Assembly: GCA_024235315.1 (NCBI GenBank)
Contig: JACKMP010000001.1
Coordinates: 372,001-436,000 of the forward strand
DNA length: 64,000 nt
Direction: 5' to 3'
Source: Chromatiaceae bacterium
GTDB lineage: Bacteria > Pseudomonadota > Gammaproteobacteria > Chromatiales > Chromatiaceae
Under the pieces are notes generated by a model. It had not been told where the DNA came from. It did no database searches and saw nothing but the letters and a program-made list of their open reading frames with translations. The position numbers and the translations under genes are program-made. Each line of letters begins with the position of its first letter. Position 1 is the stretch's first letter. Of this stretch, positions 16,805 to 25,166 are shown piece after piece.

Positions 16805-17304
16805 TGCTCGTCTTCGAGGAAATCGAGCTGCTGTCGACGCGCCTCGGGGGTCAGCTGCTTCTCCAGCCGCTCGATCTCTTCCCGGAACGCATTCACATCC
16901 TGGAACTGGCGATAGACCGAGGCAAATCGCACATAGGCCACCTGATCGAGCTTCTTCAGCTCATCCATCACCATTTCGCCGATCTTGCGCGACGACACCT
17001 CGCTGTCACCTCCGGCCATCAGCCGCCGCGTGATGTGGTTGATCGCGGCATCGGTCGCTTCAGTGGATACCGGCCTTTTCTCCAGTGCACGCTCGATACC
17101 GGCCCGCAGTTTTCGCCCGTCGAAGTTGACCCGGCGCCCATCGCTCTTCACGACTCGCGGCAGATTCAGCTCGGCAGCCTCGTAGGTCGTGAAACGCTCC
17201 TTGCAGACCGTGCATTCACGCCGCCGCCGCACCTGATCGCCATCACCGTGCAGGCGCGAATCGACCACCTTGGTGTCCTGGGCTCCGCAGAAGGGACAGC
17301 GCAT
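16801..17304 (-). CDS. nrdR: Transcriptional repressor NrdR
   Basis: A 167-residue nucleotide-sensing repressor of ribonucleotide reductase genes. The N-terminal zinc ribbon uses C3, C6, C31 and C34 (CPFC and CTVC). An ATP-cone domain follows (residues 46-136: LPRVVKSDGRRVNFDGRKLR through the VAYVRFASVYRQF strand-helix). The family binds NrdR boxes in nrd promoters; none was seen here. It lies 35 bases downstream of glyA and overlaps ribD by four bases, giving the well-conserved glyA-nrdR-ribD order. Confidence 0.96.
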   Translation of the reverse strand: MRCPFCGAQDTKVVDSRLHGDGDQVRRRRECTVCKERFTTYEAAELNLPRVVKSDGRRVNFDGRKLRAGIERALEKRPVSTEATDAAINHITRRLMAGGDSEVSSRKIGEMVMDELKKLDQVAYVRFASVYRQFQDVNAFREEIERLEKQLTPEARRQQLDFLEDEQ

Positions 17305-17339
17305 GAGCTAGGCCCCTGATCCAGCCGGCCCGTGCGACA

Positions 17340-18593
17340 TCAGGCGTAGACGGGATGCTTGGCACATGTCTCCAGTACCTTGGCCTTTACTGCGTCGATC
17401 ACGGCGGCATCTCCGCGACCGTCAATTACGTCGCACATCCAGCCGGCAAGCTCACGGCACGCGTTTTCATCGAAGCCACGTGTCGTCACCGCCGGTGTGC
17501 CCACGCGGATTCCCGAGGTGACAAACGGCGACTGCGGATCGTTCGGCACCGCATTCTTGTTCACCGTGATATTGGCGGCGCCCAGCCACGCATCGACATC
17601 CTTGCCGGTCAGCCCCGCCTCGATGAAGCTGACCAGGAACAGGTGATCGTCGGTGCCCTTCGAAACCACATCGTAGCGACGATCCATGAACACCTGTGCC
17701 ATCGCCTGCGCATTCGTCACGACCTGTTTCTGGTAGGCGACGAAGCCGGGCTCCATCGCCTCCTTGAAGGCAACCGCCTTGGCCGCGATGACGTGCATCA
17801 AGGGGCCGCCCTGCCCACCCGGGAATACCGCCGAGTTGAGCTTCTTCTCAATCTCCTCGTTCGCCTTGGCCAGGATCAGGCCGGCACGCGGGCCGCGCAG
17901 GGTCTTGTGCGTGGTGGTCGTGGTGACATCGGCGATCTGAACCGGGTTCGGATAGATCCCGGCCGCAACCAGTCCGGCGATATGCGCCATGTCGACCAGC
18001 AGGTAGGCACCAACCTCGTCGGCGATGTCGCGGAAGCGCTGCCAGTCGACAATGCGTGAATAGGCCGAGAACCCGGCGACAATCATCTTCGGTTTGTGCT
18101 CGCGGGCGAGGCGCTCGACCTCGGCGTAGTCGATCTCTCCGGTTGCCGGGTCCAGGCCGTATTGGACCGCGTGATAGATCTTGCCGGAGAAGTTCGGTTT
18201 GGCGCCGTGGGTCAGGTGGCCACCGTGCGCCAGGCTCATCCCCAGAACCGTGTCACCCGGTTGGCAGAGCGCCATGTAGACCGCGGAGTTCGCCTGCGAC
18301 CCCGAGTGCGGCTGCACGTTCGCATAGTCCGCACCGAACAGCTGCTTGGCCCGATCGATCGCCAGCTGTTCGGCCTTGTCGACGTATTCACAGCCGCCGT
18401 AATAGCGCTTGGCCGGATAACCCTCGGCGTACTTGTTGGTCAGCACCGAGCCTTGCGCCTCCATCACGCGCGGGCTGGTGTAGTTTTCGGAGGCGATGAG
18501 CTCGATGTGCTCTTCCTGACGACGCTCCTCGGCCTTGATGGCGGCGAACAGCTCGTCGTCGTAACCCTCGATATGCATCTCTTTGCTGAACAT
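17340..18593 (-). CDS. glyA: Serine hydroxymethyltransferase
   Basis: A 417-residue pyridoxal-phosphate enzyme. It interconverts serine and glycine with tetrahydrofolate, the main source of one-carbon units. The PLP lysine is K230 in TTTTHKTLRGPRAGLI. Other motifs: ELIASENYTSPRVMEAQGS, NKYAEGYPAKRYYGGCEYVD, NVQPHSGSQANSAVYMAL, the LVDMAHIAGLVAAG segment with the PLP-binding Asp and His, and the C-terminal GIRVGTPAVTTRGF. The ATG is preceded by AGAGG at six-base spacing. A leader of up to 200 bases upstream contains two strong stem-loops that may attenuate transcription. Confidence 0.96.
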   Translation of the reverse strand: MFSKEMHIEGYDDELFAAIKAEERRQEEHIELIASENYTSPRVMEAQGSVLTNKYAEGYPAKRYYGGCEYVDKAEQLAIDRAKQLFGADYANVQPHSGSQANSAVYMALCQPGDTVLGMSLAHGGHLTHGAKPNFSGKIYHAVQYGLDPATGEIDYAEVERLAREHKPKMIVAGFSAYSRIVDWQRFRDIADEVGAYLLVDMAHIAGLVAAGIYPNPVQIADVTTTTTHKTLRGPRAGLILAKANEEIEKKLNSAVFPGGQGGPLMHVIAAKAVAFKEAMEPGFVAYQKQVVTNAQAMAQVFMDRRYDVVSKGTDDHLFLVSFIEAGLTGKDVDAWLGAANITVNKNAVPNDPQSPFVTSGIRVGTPAVTTRGFDENACRELAGWMCDVIDGRGDAAVIDAVKAKVLETCAKHPVYA

Positions 18594-18804
18594 CCGCCAC
18601 CTCTAAAGCCTTGAATCAAAAATGCAAACGGCCCCGTTCGGGGCCGCCAGCCGGGGACAGCCTGAAGGCCCCGGAAAAAAGCGGAGTCTGCTGGAGATCG
18701 TATTTTGCGTCAAGCCACGCCGGCGCGTTTCCGGACATCGATCCTAAAGAGCGGGTGATACAGGCCGCTACGAACTTCAGAAACCAGGAACAATCCGGAC
18801 CGGC
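18594..18804. other. Divergent spacer between glyA and the sensor diguanylate cyclase
   Basis: The 211 bases hold the glyA leader (minus strand) and the promoter region of the plus-strand gene. The only structured part is the pair of GC-rich stem-loops at 18629-18674, described separately. Plus-strand frames here are short and lack coding features. I could not identify a glycine or folate riboswitch by its conserved core. Confidence 0.45.
18629..18674 (-). promoter_or_regulatory. Tandem stem-loops in the glyA leader, possible attenuator
   Basis: Read on the minus strand, the first stem-loop is CCGGGG / CCCCGG (18674-18651) with an inner CCT/AGG pair. It is followed after four bases by CGGCCCC-GAAC-GGGGCCG (18646-18629). 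This second stem is followed by TTTGCATTTTT, which resembles an intrinsic terminator, 36 bases before the glyA ATG. No minus-strand gene lies upstream that would need terminating, so conditional termination of a glyA leader is the simplest idea. Confidence 0.4.
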
Positions 18805-20508
18805 ATGGACCCCAAATCGACTATTGCCCAGAAGGGGCGATTATGCCGAACGTCACTGAGTACAGTGGTGCTGTTGATCGGCCTGCTCCTGTCGCCAGGG
18901 TTCTGCGCCGCAGAAGACGGCGTGCGGCACATCGTTCTGCAGCTGCGATGGACCCACCAGTTTCAGTTTGCCGGCTACTACATGGCGAAAGAACTGGGCC
19001 TGTACCGCGATGCCGGCCTCGACGTGGAGATTCGCGCCGGCGGCAAAGGCATATCGCCGGTGGCCGAGGTGATGGAAGGGCGCGCCGACTTCGGCATCGA
19101 CGGCAGCGGACTGTTGGTCGATCGCGCACAGGGACGAAACGTGGTTGTCCTGGCCGCCATTTTCCAGAAATCCCCGCTGCGACTGATCGCACGCACTGAC
19201 CACGGCATCCGCAGGATTGCCGACCTGGCCGATCGCAAAGTGATGTTGCTGCGCGGCTTTCGCAGCCTGGCGCTGATCGCGATGCTCGACCAGGTGGGCC
19301 TGCTCGACAAGATCGTAAGGATCGACTCCAGCACAGACGTCCACGACCTGATCAGCGGCAACGTGGACGCGTTCAACGCTTACAGCTCGAACGAGCCCTA
19401 TGTCCTGGCGCAGGCGGGTGTGCGAACCGTTCAGTTCGACCCTGCAAGCTACGGCATCCAGTTCTATAGCGATGTCCTTTTCACCGACCAACGGCTGAGC
19501 GAAAAAGAGCCGGAGTTGATGGCCGCGTTTCGCAACGCAAGCCGCCGCGGCTGGCTCGCCGCGCTCGATGATCCGGAGCGGGCCATCCGCCTGATCCTCG
19601 ACAGTTATGCAGCCGACAAGACGGTGTCGCACCTGCGCTTCGAGGCAAACGCGATACGCGAATCGATCATGGCGGATGTAGTGGAGATCGGCCACATGAG
19701 CGAGCTGCGCTGGGAGAAGATCCGCAACCAGCTGGCCGAACTGGGTCTGGTTCCTGCCAACATGACCCTCGGTTCATTCATCTACACGCCGTCGGAAGAC
19801 GGACTGCACTGGCAGGATCTGCAGCCATACCTGCTGGCCAGCGCCCTGGGCCTGGCGCTGGTATTCGCCACGATTGCAGTGGTGATGCGCAAGAACGTGC
19901 AACTCCAGGACGAGGTGGCAGAACGTATCGCCGCCGAGCAGCAAGCCAACCACCTGGCATCGCACGACTATCTGACCGGCCTGCCCAACCGCATGCTGCT
20001 GATGGACCGACTGCAGGGTTCACTGGCCCGGGCACGCCGCCATGACAAGACCCCACTGTTGGCCTTTGTCGATCTCGACGGTTTCAAGCAGCTGAACGAC
20101 AGACATGGTCACGAGTGCGGCGACAGTCTGCTGGTGGCGGTCGCTCGACAGGTGACGTTGATGACGCGGGACGAGGACACCTTTGCACGCGTCGGCGGCG
20201 ACGAGTTCGTGCTCCTTATCGACCACATGCCGATCGATCATGCCCGGAAGGAGGCGGAACGACTCGCGCTGGCTGTAAGCAGTGCCAATGCCTCGCTGCA
20301 GACACAGATCGTGGTTACAGCCAGCATCGGTGTGCTGAGTATCGTCGACCCGCATGGTCTGACCCCGGACCAGGCGCTGCGCCTGAGCGACGACCTGATG
20401 TACGAAGTGAAGCACGCGACCAAGAACGATATTGCGATACGCGTCTACGCAGGAGGCTACGACGCTGCGGGGGACGGCCTGGCAGAGGTGCATCGTGCCA
20501 GCGGCTGA
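18805..20508 (+). CDS. Diguanylate cyclase with periplasmic NMT1/THI5-like sensor domain
   Basis: A 567-residue membrane protein. An N-terminal hydrophobic segment (residues 18-36) exports a periplasmic NMT1/THI5-like binding-protein domain (residues 40-330: LRWTHQFQFAGYYMAKELGL, ADFGIDGSGLLVDRAQ, NAYSSNEPYVLAQAG). One membrane helix (LLASALGLALVFATIAVVM, about 346-364) and a short linker lead to a GGDEF domain with LTGLPNRMLLMDRL, DLDGFKQLNDRHGHECGD and the intact G464-G-D-E-F468, so it should make c-di-GMP. THI5-like domains bind pyrimidine or sulfonate-type ligands; the ligand here is unknown. No EAL domain. The next gene overlaps by 14 bases. The ribosome site of ATG 18805 is weak. Confidence 0.9.
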   Translation: MDPKSTIAQKGRLCRTSLSTVVLLIGLLLSPGFCAAEDGVRHIVLQLRWTHQFQFAGYYMAKELGLYRDAGLDVEIRAGGKGISPVAEVMEGRADFGIDGSGLLVDRAQGRNVVVLAAIFQKSPLRLIARTDHGIRRIADLADRKVMLLRGFRSLALIAMLDQVGLLDKIVRIDSSTDVHDLISGNVDAFNAYSSNEPYVLAQAGVRTVQFDPASYGIQFYSDVLFTDQRLSEKEPELMAAFRNASRRGWLAALDDPERAIRLILDSYAADKTVSHLRFEANAIRESIMADVVEIGHMSELRWEKIRNQLAELGLVPANMTLGSFIYTPSEDGLHWQDLQPYLLASALGLALVFATIAVVMRKNVQLQDEVAERIAAEQQANHLASHDYLTGLPNRMLLMDRLQGSLARARRHDKTPLLAFVDLDGFKQLNDRHGHECGDSLLVAVARQVTLMTRDEDTFARVGGDEFVLLIDHMPIDHARKEAERLALAVSSANASLQTQIVVTASIGVLSIVDPHGLTPDQALRLSDDLMYEVKHATKNDIAIRVYAGGYDAAGDGLAEVHRASG

Positions 20509-21151
20509 AACAAAGCAACACGCGCGGACGTCGCCGCGACAGCGAAGCCGCCAGCTTACCTGGAGCGCCGGGTTCGCCATCGCCTCCCTGTACCTCTTGT
20601 TTGCGGCGGGTGCGAGCCTGGTGACCTACCAGTCGGGGGTAAAGCCAGCCTCGGCCACAATGGCCCGTACCCATGCCGAACATGTTGCCGAGATCACGTT
20701 CGAATCTCTGTACAGCCTGATGCTGGCCGGGGCCGGGCGCGAGCGCCTGCAGGATGCGGCGCTGCGAATGGAACACACGGGCTCGGGCATCTCGATTCAC
20801 ATTGTGCGCGGCCCCCACCTGGTCGCCCAGTTTGGTGACCTGCGTGACAGCCGCGCCCTTAGACGATCAGACCCGATGATCCGCCGGGCATTCGCGACAG
20901 GCAGGCCGCAGACCGATGACCGTGGCGACTACTTGCACATCGCTTACCCCGCCCTATTCAGGCAACCGTGCCTGGCGTGCCACACACAGGGCATCGCCGG
21001 CGAGGTCGCCGGGGTGGTCGCGGTGACCTACCCGAACAACGCCATCATGGAGCCGCGACGCCAGGCCATGCTGCCGCTGCTACTGTTTTTCGTCGTCGGG
21101 TTCCCGGTCACTATGCTCGCGACCTACCTGCTCACACGCGGCAATCGCTGA
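20495..21151 (+). CDS. Haem-binding DUF3365 (Tll0287-like) membrane sensor protein
   Basis: A 218-residue protein. The GTG start at 20495 is chosen for its AGAGG site at six-base spacing; it overlaps the upstream diguanylate cyclase by 14 bases. TM1 spans residues 24-46 (SAGFAIASLYLLFAAGASLV). A periplasmic domain follows with an attached c-type haem site C159-L-A-C-H163. TM2 is near 190-212 (LPLLLFFVVGFPVTMLATYL). The domain matches DUF3365, the haem/PAS-like sensor often fused to kinases or chemoreceptors. Here there is no output domain at all, only RGNR after TM2. The overlap suggests it works with the neighbouring cyclase. A bidirectional terminator follows directly. Confidence 0.85.
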   Translation: MPAAETKQHARTSPRQRSRQLTWSAGFAIASLYLLFAAGASLVTYQSGVKPASATMARTHAEHVAEITFESLYSLMLAGAGRERLQDAALRMEHTGSGISIHIVRGPHLVAQFGDLRDSRALRRSDPMIRRAFATGRPQTDDRGDYLHIAYPALFRQPCLACHTQGIAGEVAGVVAVTYPNNAIMEPRRQAMLPLLLFFVVGFPVTMLATYLLTRGNR

Positions 21152-21166
21152 CACCGCGGCAGAAAA

Positions 21167-21191
21167 AAAGCGGCGCCGAGGCAGCCGCTTT
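21167..21191. terminator. Bidirectional terminator between haem sensor and tRNA operon
   Basis: The stem AAAGCGGC / GCCGCTTT closes a 9-base loop. On the minus strand it is followed by a run of seven T, a strong intrinsic terminator for the tRNA operon ten bases downstream of the tRNA-His 3' end. On the plus strand it is followed by CTTGC after TTT, weaker but usable for the haem sensor gene. Confidence 0.8.
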
Positions 21192-21200
21192 CTTGCAGTT

Positions 21201-21277
21201 TGGGGTGGACGATGGGGCTCGAACCCACGACGACTGGAATCACAATCCAGGGCTCTACCAACTGAGCTACGTCCACC
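21201..21277 (-). tRNA. tRNA-His (GTG)
   Basis: Complete cloverleaf on the minus strand with anticodon GTG in the loop TTGTGAT flanked by CTGGA/TCCAG. The acceptor stem GTGGACG pairs with CGTCCAC. The discriminator is C, the extra G at position -1 is encoded at 21277, and CCA is encoded at 21203-21201. G-1 and C73 are the identity elements of bacterial tRNA-His. It is the last gene of the Pro-Arg-His operon. Confidence 0.97.
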
Positions 21278-21355
21278 ATTGCGACCGGTCTATACGCTTC
21301 CAGCGCCGCAACAGGGCCGATCAACCTGTCTGCAACGCGCATCCCGTGGCGAAAT

Positions 21356-21431
21356 TGGCGCCCCGAGGAGGACTCGAACCCCCGACCAATAGCTTAGAAG
21401 GCTACTGCTCTATCCACTGAGCTATCGGGGC
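21356..21431 (-). tRNA. tRNA-Arg (TCT)
   Basis: Complete cloverleaf on the minus strand with anticodon TCT in the loop CTTCTAA. The acceptor stem GCCCCGA pairs with TCGGGGC; discriminator G; encoded CCA at 21358-21356. The D-arm GCTCAGTGGATAGAGC and T-loop TTCGAGT are normal. It reads the AGA and AGG codons, which are rare in this GC-rich genome. Middle gene of the tRNA operon. Confidence 0.97.
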
Positions 21432-21454
21432 CGATCTTCAACATTTCCCGAATC

Positions 21455-21531
21455 TGGTCGGGGTAGAGAGATTCGAACTCCCGACATCCTGCTCCCAAAG
21501 CAGGCGCGCTACCAGACTGCGCTATACCCCG
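21455..21531 (-). tRNA. tRNA-Pro (TGG)
   Basis: Complete cloverleaf on the minus strand with anticodon TGG in the loop TTTGGGA. The acceptor stem CGGGGTA pairs with TACCCCG; discriminator A; encoded CCA at 21457-21455. The T-loop is TTCGAAT. It is the first tRNA after the operon promoter. Confidence 0.97.
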
Positions 21532-21563
21532 AAAGGTTCCCCGCCGATTTGCGAAGGCGCTGA

Positions 21564-21593
21564 ATGATACGCGCCGGGGCCGGCGGCCGTCAA
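21564..21593 (-). promoter_or_regulatory. Sigma70 promoter of the tRNA operon
   Basis: On the minus strand TTGACG (21593-21588), an 18-base spacer and TATCAT (21569-21564) form a good sigma70 promoter. Transcription should start near 21557, 26 bases before tRNA-Pro. The sequence after the -10 is GC-rich, like the stringent-response discriminators of stable RNA promoters. Confidence 0.7.
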
Positions 21594-21660
21594 TAAAACC
21601 GGCCCTCTCTGGTACCATTGCGCCTCCACCACCAAGTCAGACAGCGACCACAGGGCATTC

Positions 21661-22524
21661 ATGAGCGCACAGATCCTCGACGGAAAAGCGATTGCGGCAG
21701 ACGTCCGCGAACAGATCAAGGAGCGCGTCAGCGCCCGGCTCGCCGCCGGACGACGCCGACCGGGACTGATCGTCGTGCTCGTCGGCGAGAACCCGGCATC
21801 GCAGGTGTACGTGCGCAACAAGCAGAACGCCTGCCAGCAGGTCGGATTTCTCTCGGAACTGATGCAGTTGCCGGCGAGCACCACCGAAGACGAACTGCTC
21901 GCCGTGATCGATACACTGAACGCCCGCGACGACGTCGACGGTATCCTGGTACAGCTGCCGCTGCCGGCGCAGATCAACGAAGACACGGTGACCGAGCACA
22001 TCCTGCCGACCAAGGACGTGGACGGCTTCCACCCCTACAATATCGGCCGCCTGGTACTGCGCCAGCCACTGCTGCGCCCCTGCACGCCCAAAGGCGTGAT
22101 GACCATGCTCGCGCACACCGGGATCGACCTGGTGGGCAAGGATGCCGTCATCATCGGCCAGTCCAATATCGTCGGCCGGCCAATGTTCCTGGAACTGCTG
22201 ATGGCACGTTGTACCGTGACCGTTTGTCACAGCAAGACCAGGGACCTCGCGGGCAAGGTGCGCGCTGCGGATATCGTGGTCGCCGCCGTCGGTGTGCCAC
22301 GCTTTGTCACCGCGGACTGGGTGAAGCCAGGCGCGATCGTGATCGACGTCGGCATCAACCGGTTGGACGACGGCAGCCTGTGCGGTGACGTCGATACAAC
22401 CCAGGTCAGCGAAGTCGCCAGCTGGATCACCCCGGTGCCGGGCGGCGTCGGTCCGATGACGGTTGCGACGTTGCTGGAAAACACCCTGATCGCCGCCGAT
22501 CTGCACGACCGCAAGGCGCTCTAG
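21661..22524 (+). CDS. folD: Methylenetetrahydrofolate dehydrogenase / cyclohydrolase
   Basis: A 287-residue bifunctional cytoplasmic enzyme. It oxidises 5,10-methylene-THF with NADP and hydrolyses the product to 10-formyl-THF for purine and initiator-tRNA formylation. Motifs: LVGENPASQVYVRNKQNACQ with the catalytic Lys in VRNKQ, GILVQLPLPAQINEDTV, DVDGFHPYNIGRL, PCTPKGVMTML, VIIGQSNIVGRPMFLELL (dinucleotide loop) and TPVPGGVGPMTVATLLENT. It functions with glyA, 3 kb away, and purL. Its stop overlaps that of the convergent degenerate GGDEF gene by four bases. Confidence 0.96.
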   Translation: MSAQILDGKAIAADVREQIKERVSARLAAGRRRPGLIVVLVGENPASQVYVRNKQNACQQVGFLSELMQLPASTTEDELLAVIDTLNARDDVDGILVQLPLPAQINEDTVTEHILPTKDVDGFHPYNIGRLVLRQPLLRPCTPKGVMTMLAHTGIDLVGKDAVIIGQSNIVGRPMFLELLMARCTVTVCHSKTRDLAGKVRAADIVVAAVGVPRFVTADWVKPGAIVIDVGINRLDDGSLCGDVDTTQVSEVASWITPVPGGVGPMTVATLLENTLIAADLHDRKAL

Positions 22525-23246
22525 GCAGCGACGATCTGCCCGGGCCCGGCAGCAGCGGCGAGTCTGGCCGCGGCGCGGGCGTTGAGCTGCTCCAGTGACT
22601 CCCCGGTTTCGCGCAACACAATCCCCATGCTGACGGTGACCTTGATCAGGTCACCGTGCCAATCGAGTTGCTGTCCGGACAACAGCATCGCCAAGCGGCG
22701 ACCGAAGGCCACCGCATGGTCGGCCTCACGGCAGTGCAGATACACCGCGAAATGGGTGTCGTCGAACCGCGACGGCAGGTCGTCGGCCCGGGCCTGGCCA
22801 CAGATCTGCCGACCCACAAGGCGCATGACCTCATCCACCACCCGGCCGCCGTAGCGCTGCCTGATATCGGCGAGGAAATCCACGCCGATCAGCACCAGCA
22901 CGAGTTCGCTGCATCCGCCGCGGTCATCACGCGCCATCAGCCGAGGAACCATCTCATCCGCGTACTGGCGCGTATACAACGCTGTCACTGCATCGCGTGC
23001 GATCGTATCCGCGTACCCGCGGCGCACCCTCAGGAACGCGACACCGGCCAGAAGGGCCACAAGCAGCGCAATGCCCAGCAGCAACCCCTGACTGCCTGCC
23101 TGCAAGGCACCGGGCAGCATCCCCGGACCCGGACCATTCCGGATCCAGTGGCTTGCAGCGAGGCCGGTGACGATGCCGAGCACGGTGAACACCATCGCAG
23201 CGCGCGTCGCGGCCTGTCGTCGAGCTCGATCTGAATAACCCGGCAT
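22521..23246 (-). CDS. Membrane protein with degenerate GGDEF domain
   Basis: A 241-residue protein. Two membrane helices lie in the first 85 residues (AAMVFTVLGIVTGLAASHW and GLLLGIALLVALLAGVAFLR). The cytoplasmic part has the GGDEF fold: AVTALYTRQYADEMVPRL replaces the DxLTGLxNR start, VLIGVDFLADIRQRYGGRVVD matches the Mg/substrate helix, and TVSMGIVL matches the late strand. The active-site loop is S-R-F-D-D-T-H-F in place of R-x-G-G-D-E-F, so catalysis is unlikely. A receptor or partner role is more plausible. ATG 23246 is preferred; a TTG five codons upstream is the alternative. It is convergent with folD. Neighbouring cyclase genes do not form an operon with it. Confidence 0.75.
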   Translation of the reverse strand: MPGYSDRARRQAATRAAMVFTVLGIVTGLAASHWIRNGPGPGMLPGALQAGSQGLLLGIALLVALLAGVAFLRVRRGYADTIARDAVTALYTRQYADEMVPRLMARDDRGGCSELVLVLIGVDFLADIRQRYGGRVVDEVMRLVGRQICGQARADDLPSRFDDTHFAVYLHCREADHAVAFGRRLAMLLSGQQLDWHGDLIKVTVSMGIVLRETGESLEQLNARAAARLAAAAGPGQIVAA

Positions 23247-23380
23247 GTGTGAAATCCGCAATGCGTCCGCGAGCGGAGCGGTTGCAGGAACTAGCGGCCG
23301 CAGCTGCTTTTTTTAAACCCCGGCGGAGCGTGTAAAATCGCCGCCTTCGCAATCCATCCAGCCCAGTGCGGCAAAGAGCT

Positions 23381-25048
<1,668 letters not shown>

Positions 25049-25166
25049 AAGCGGGTGGCCGGCCGACCGGCACCCTGCATCCACCAATGACTCACCGGAA
25101 ACCGGCCATCCCGCAGCATGCGGGTTGTGGCCGGCCGGGACCCCGCAGTTGTACGAGGAGGTCCGC

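Noticed and set aside
18594..18804. Glycine or THF riboswitch before glyA
   Set aside because: The paired stem-loops are real, but the conserved aptamer cores are not recognisable, so only an attenuator-like structure is reported.
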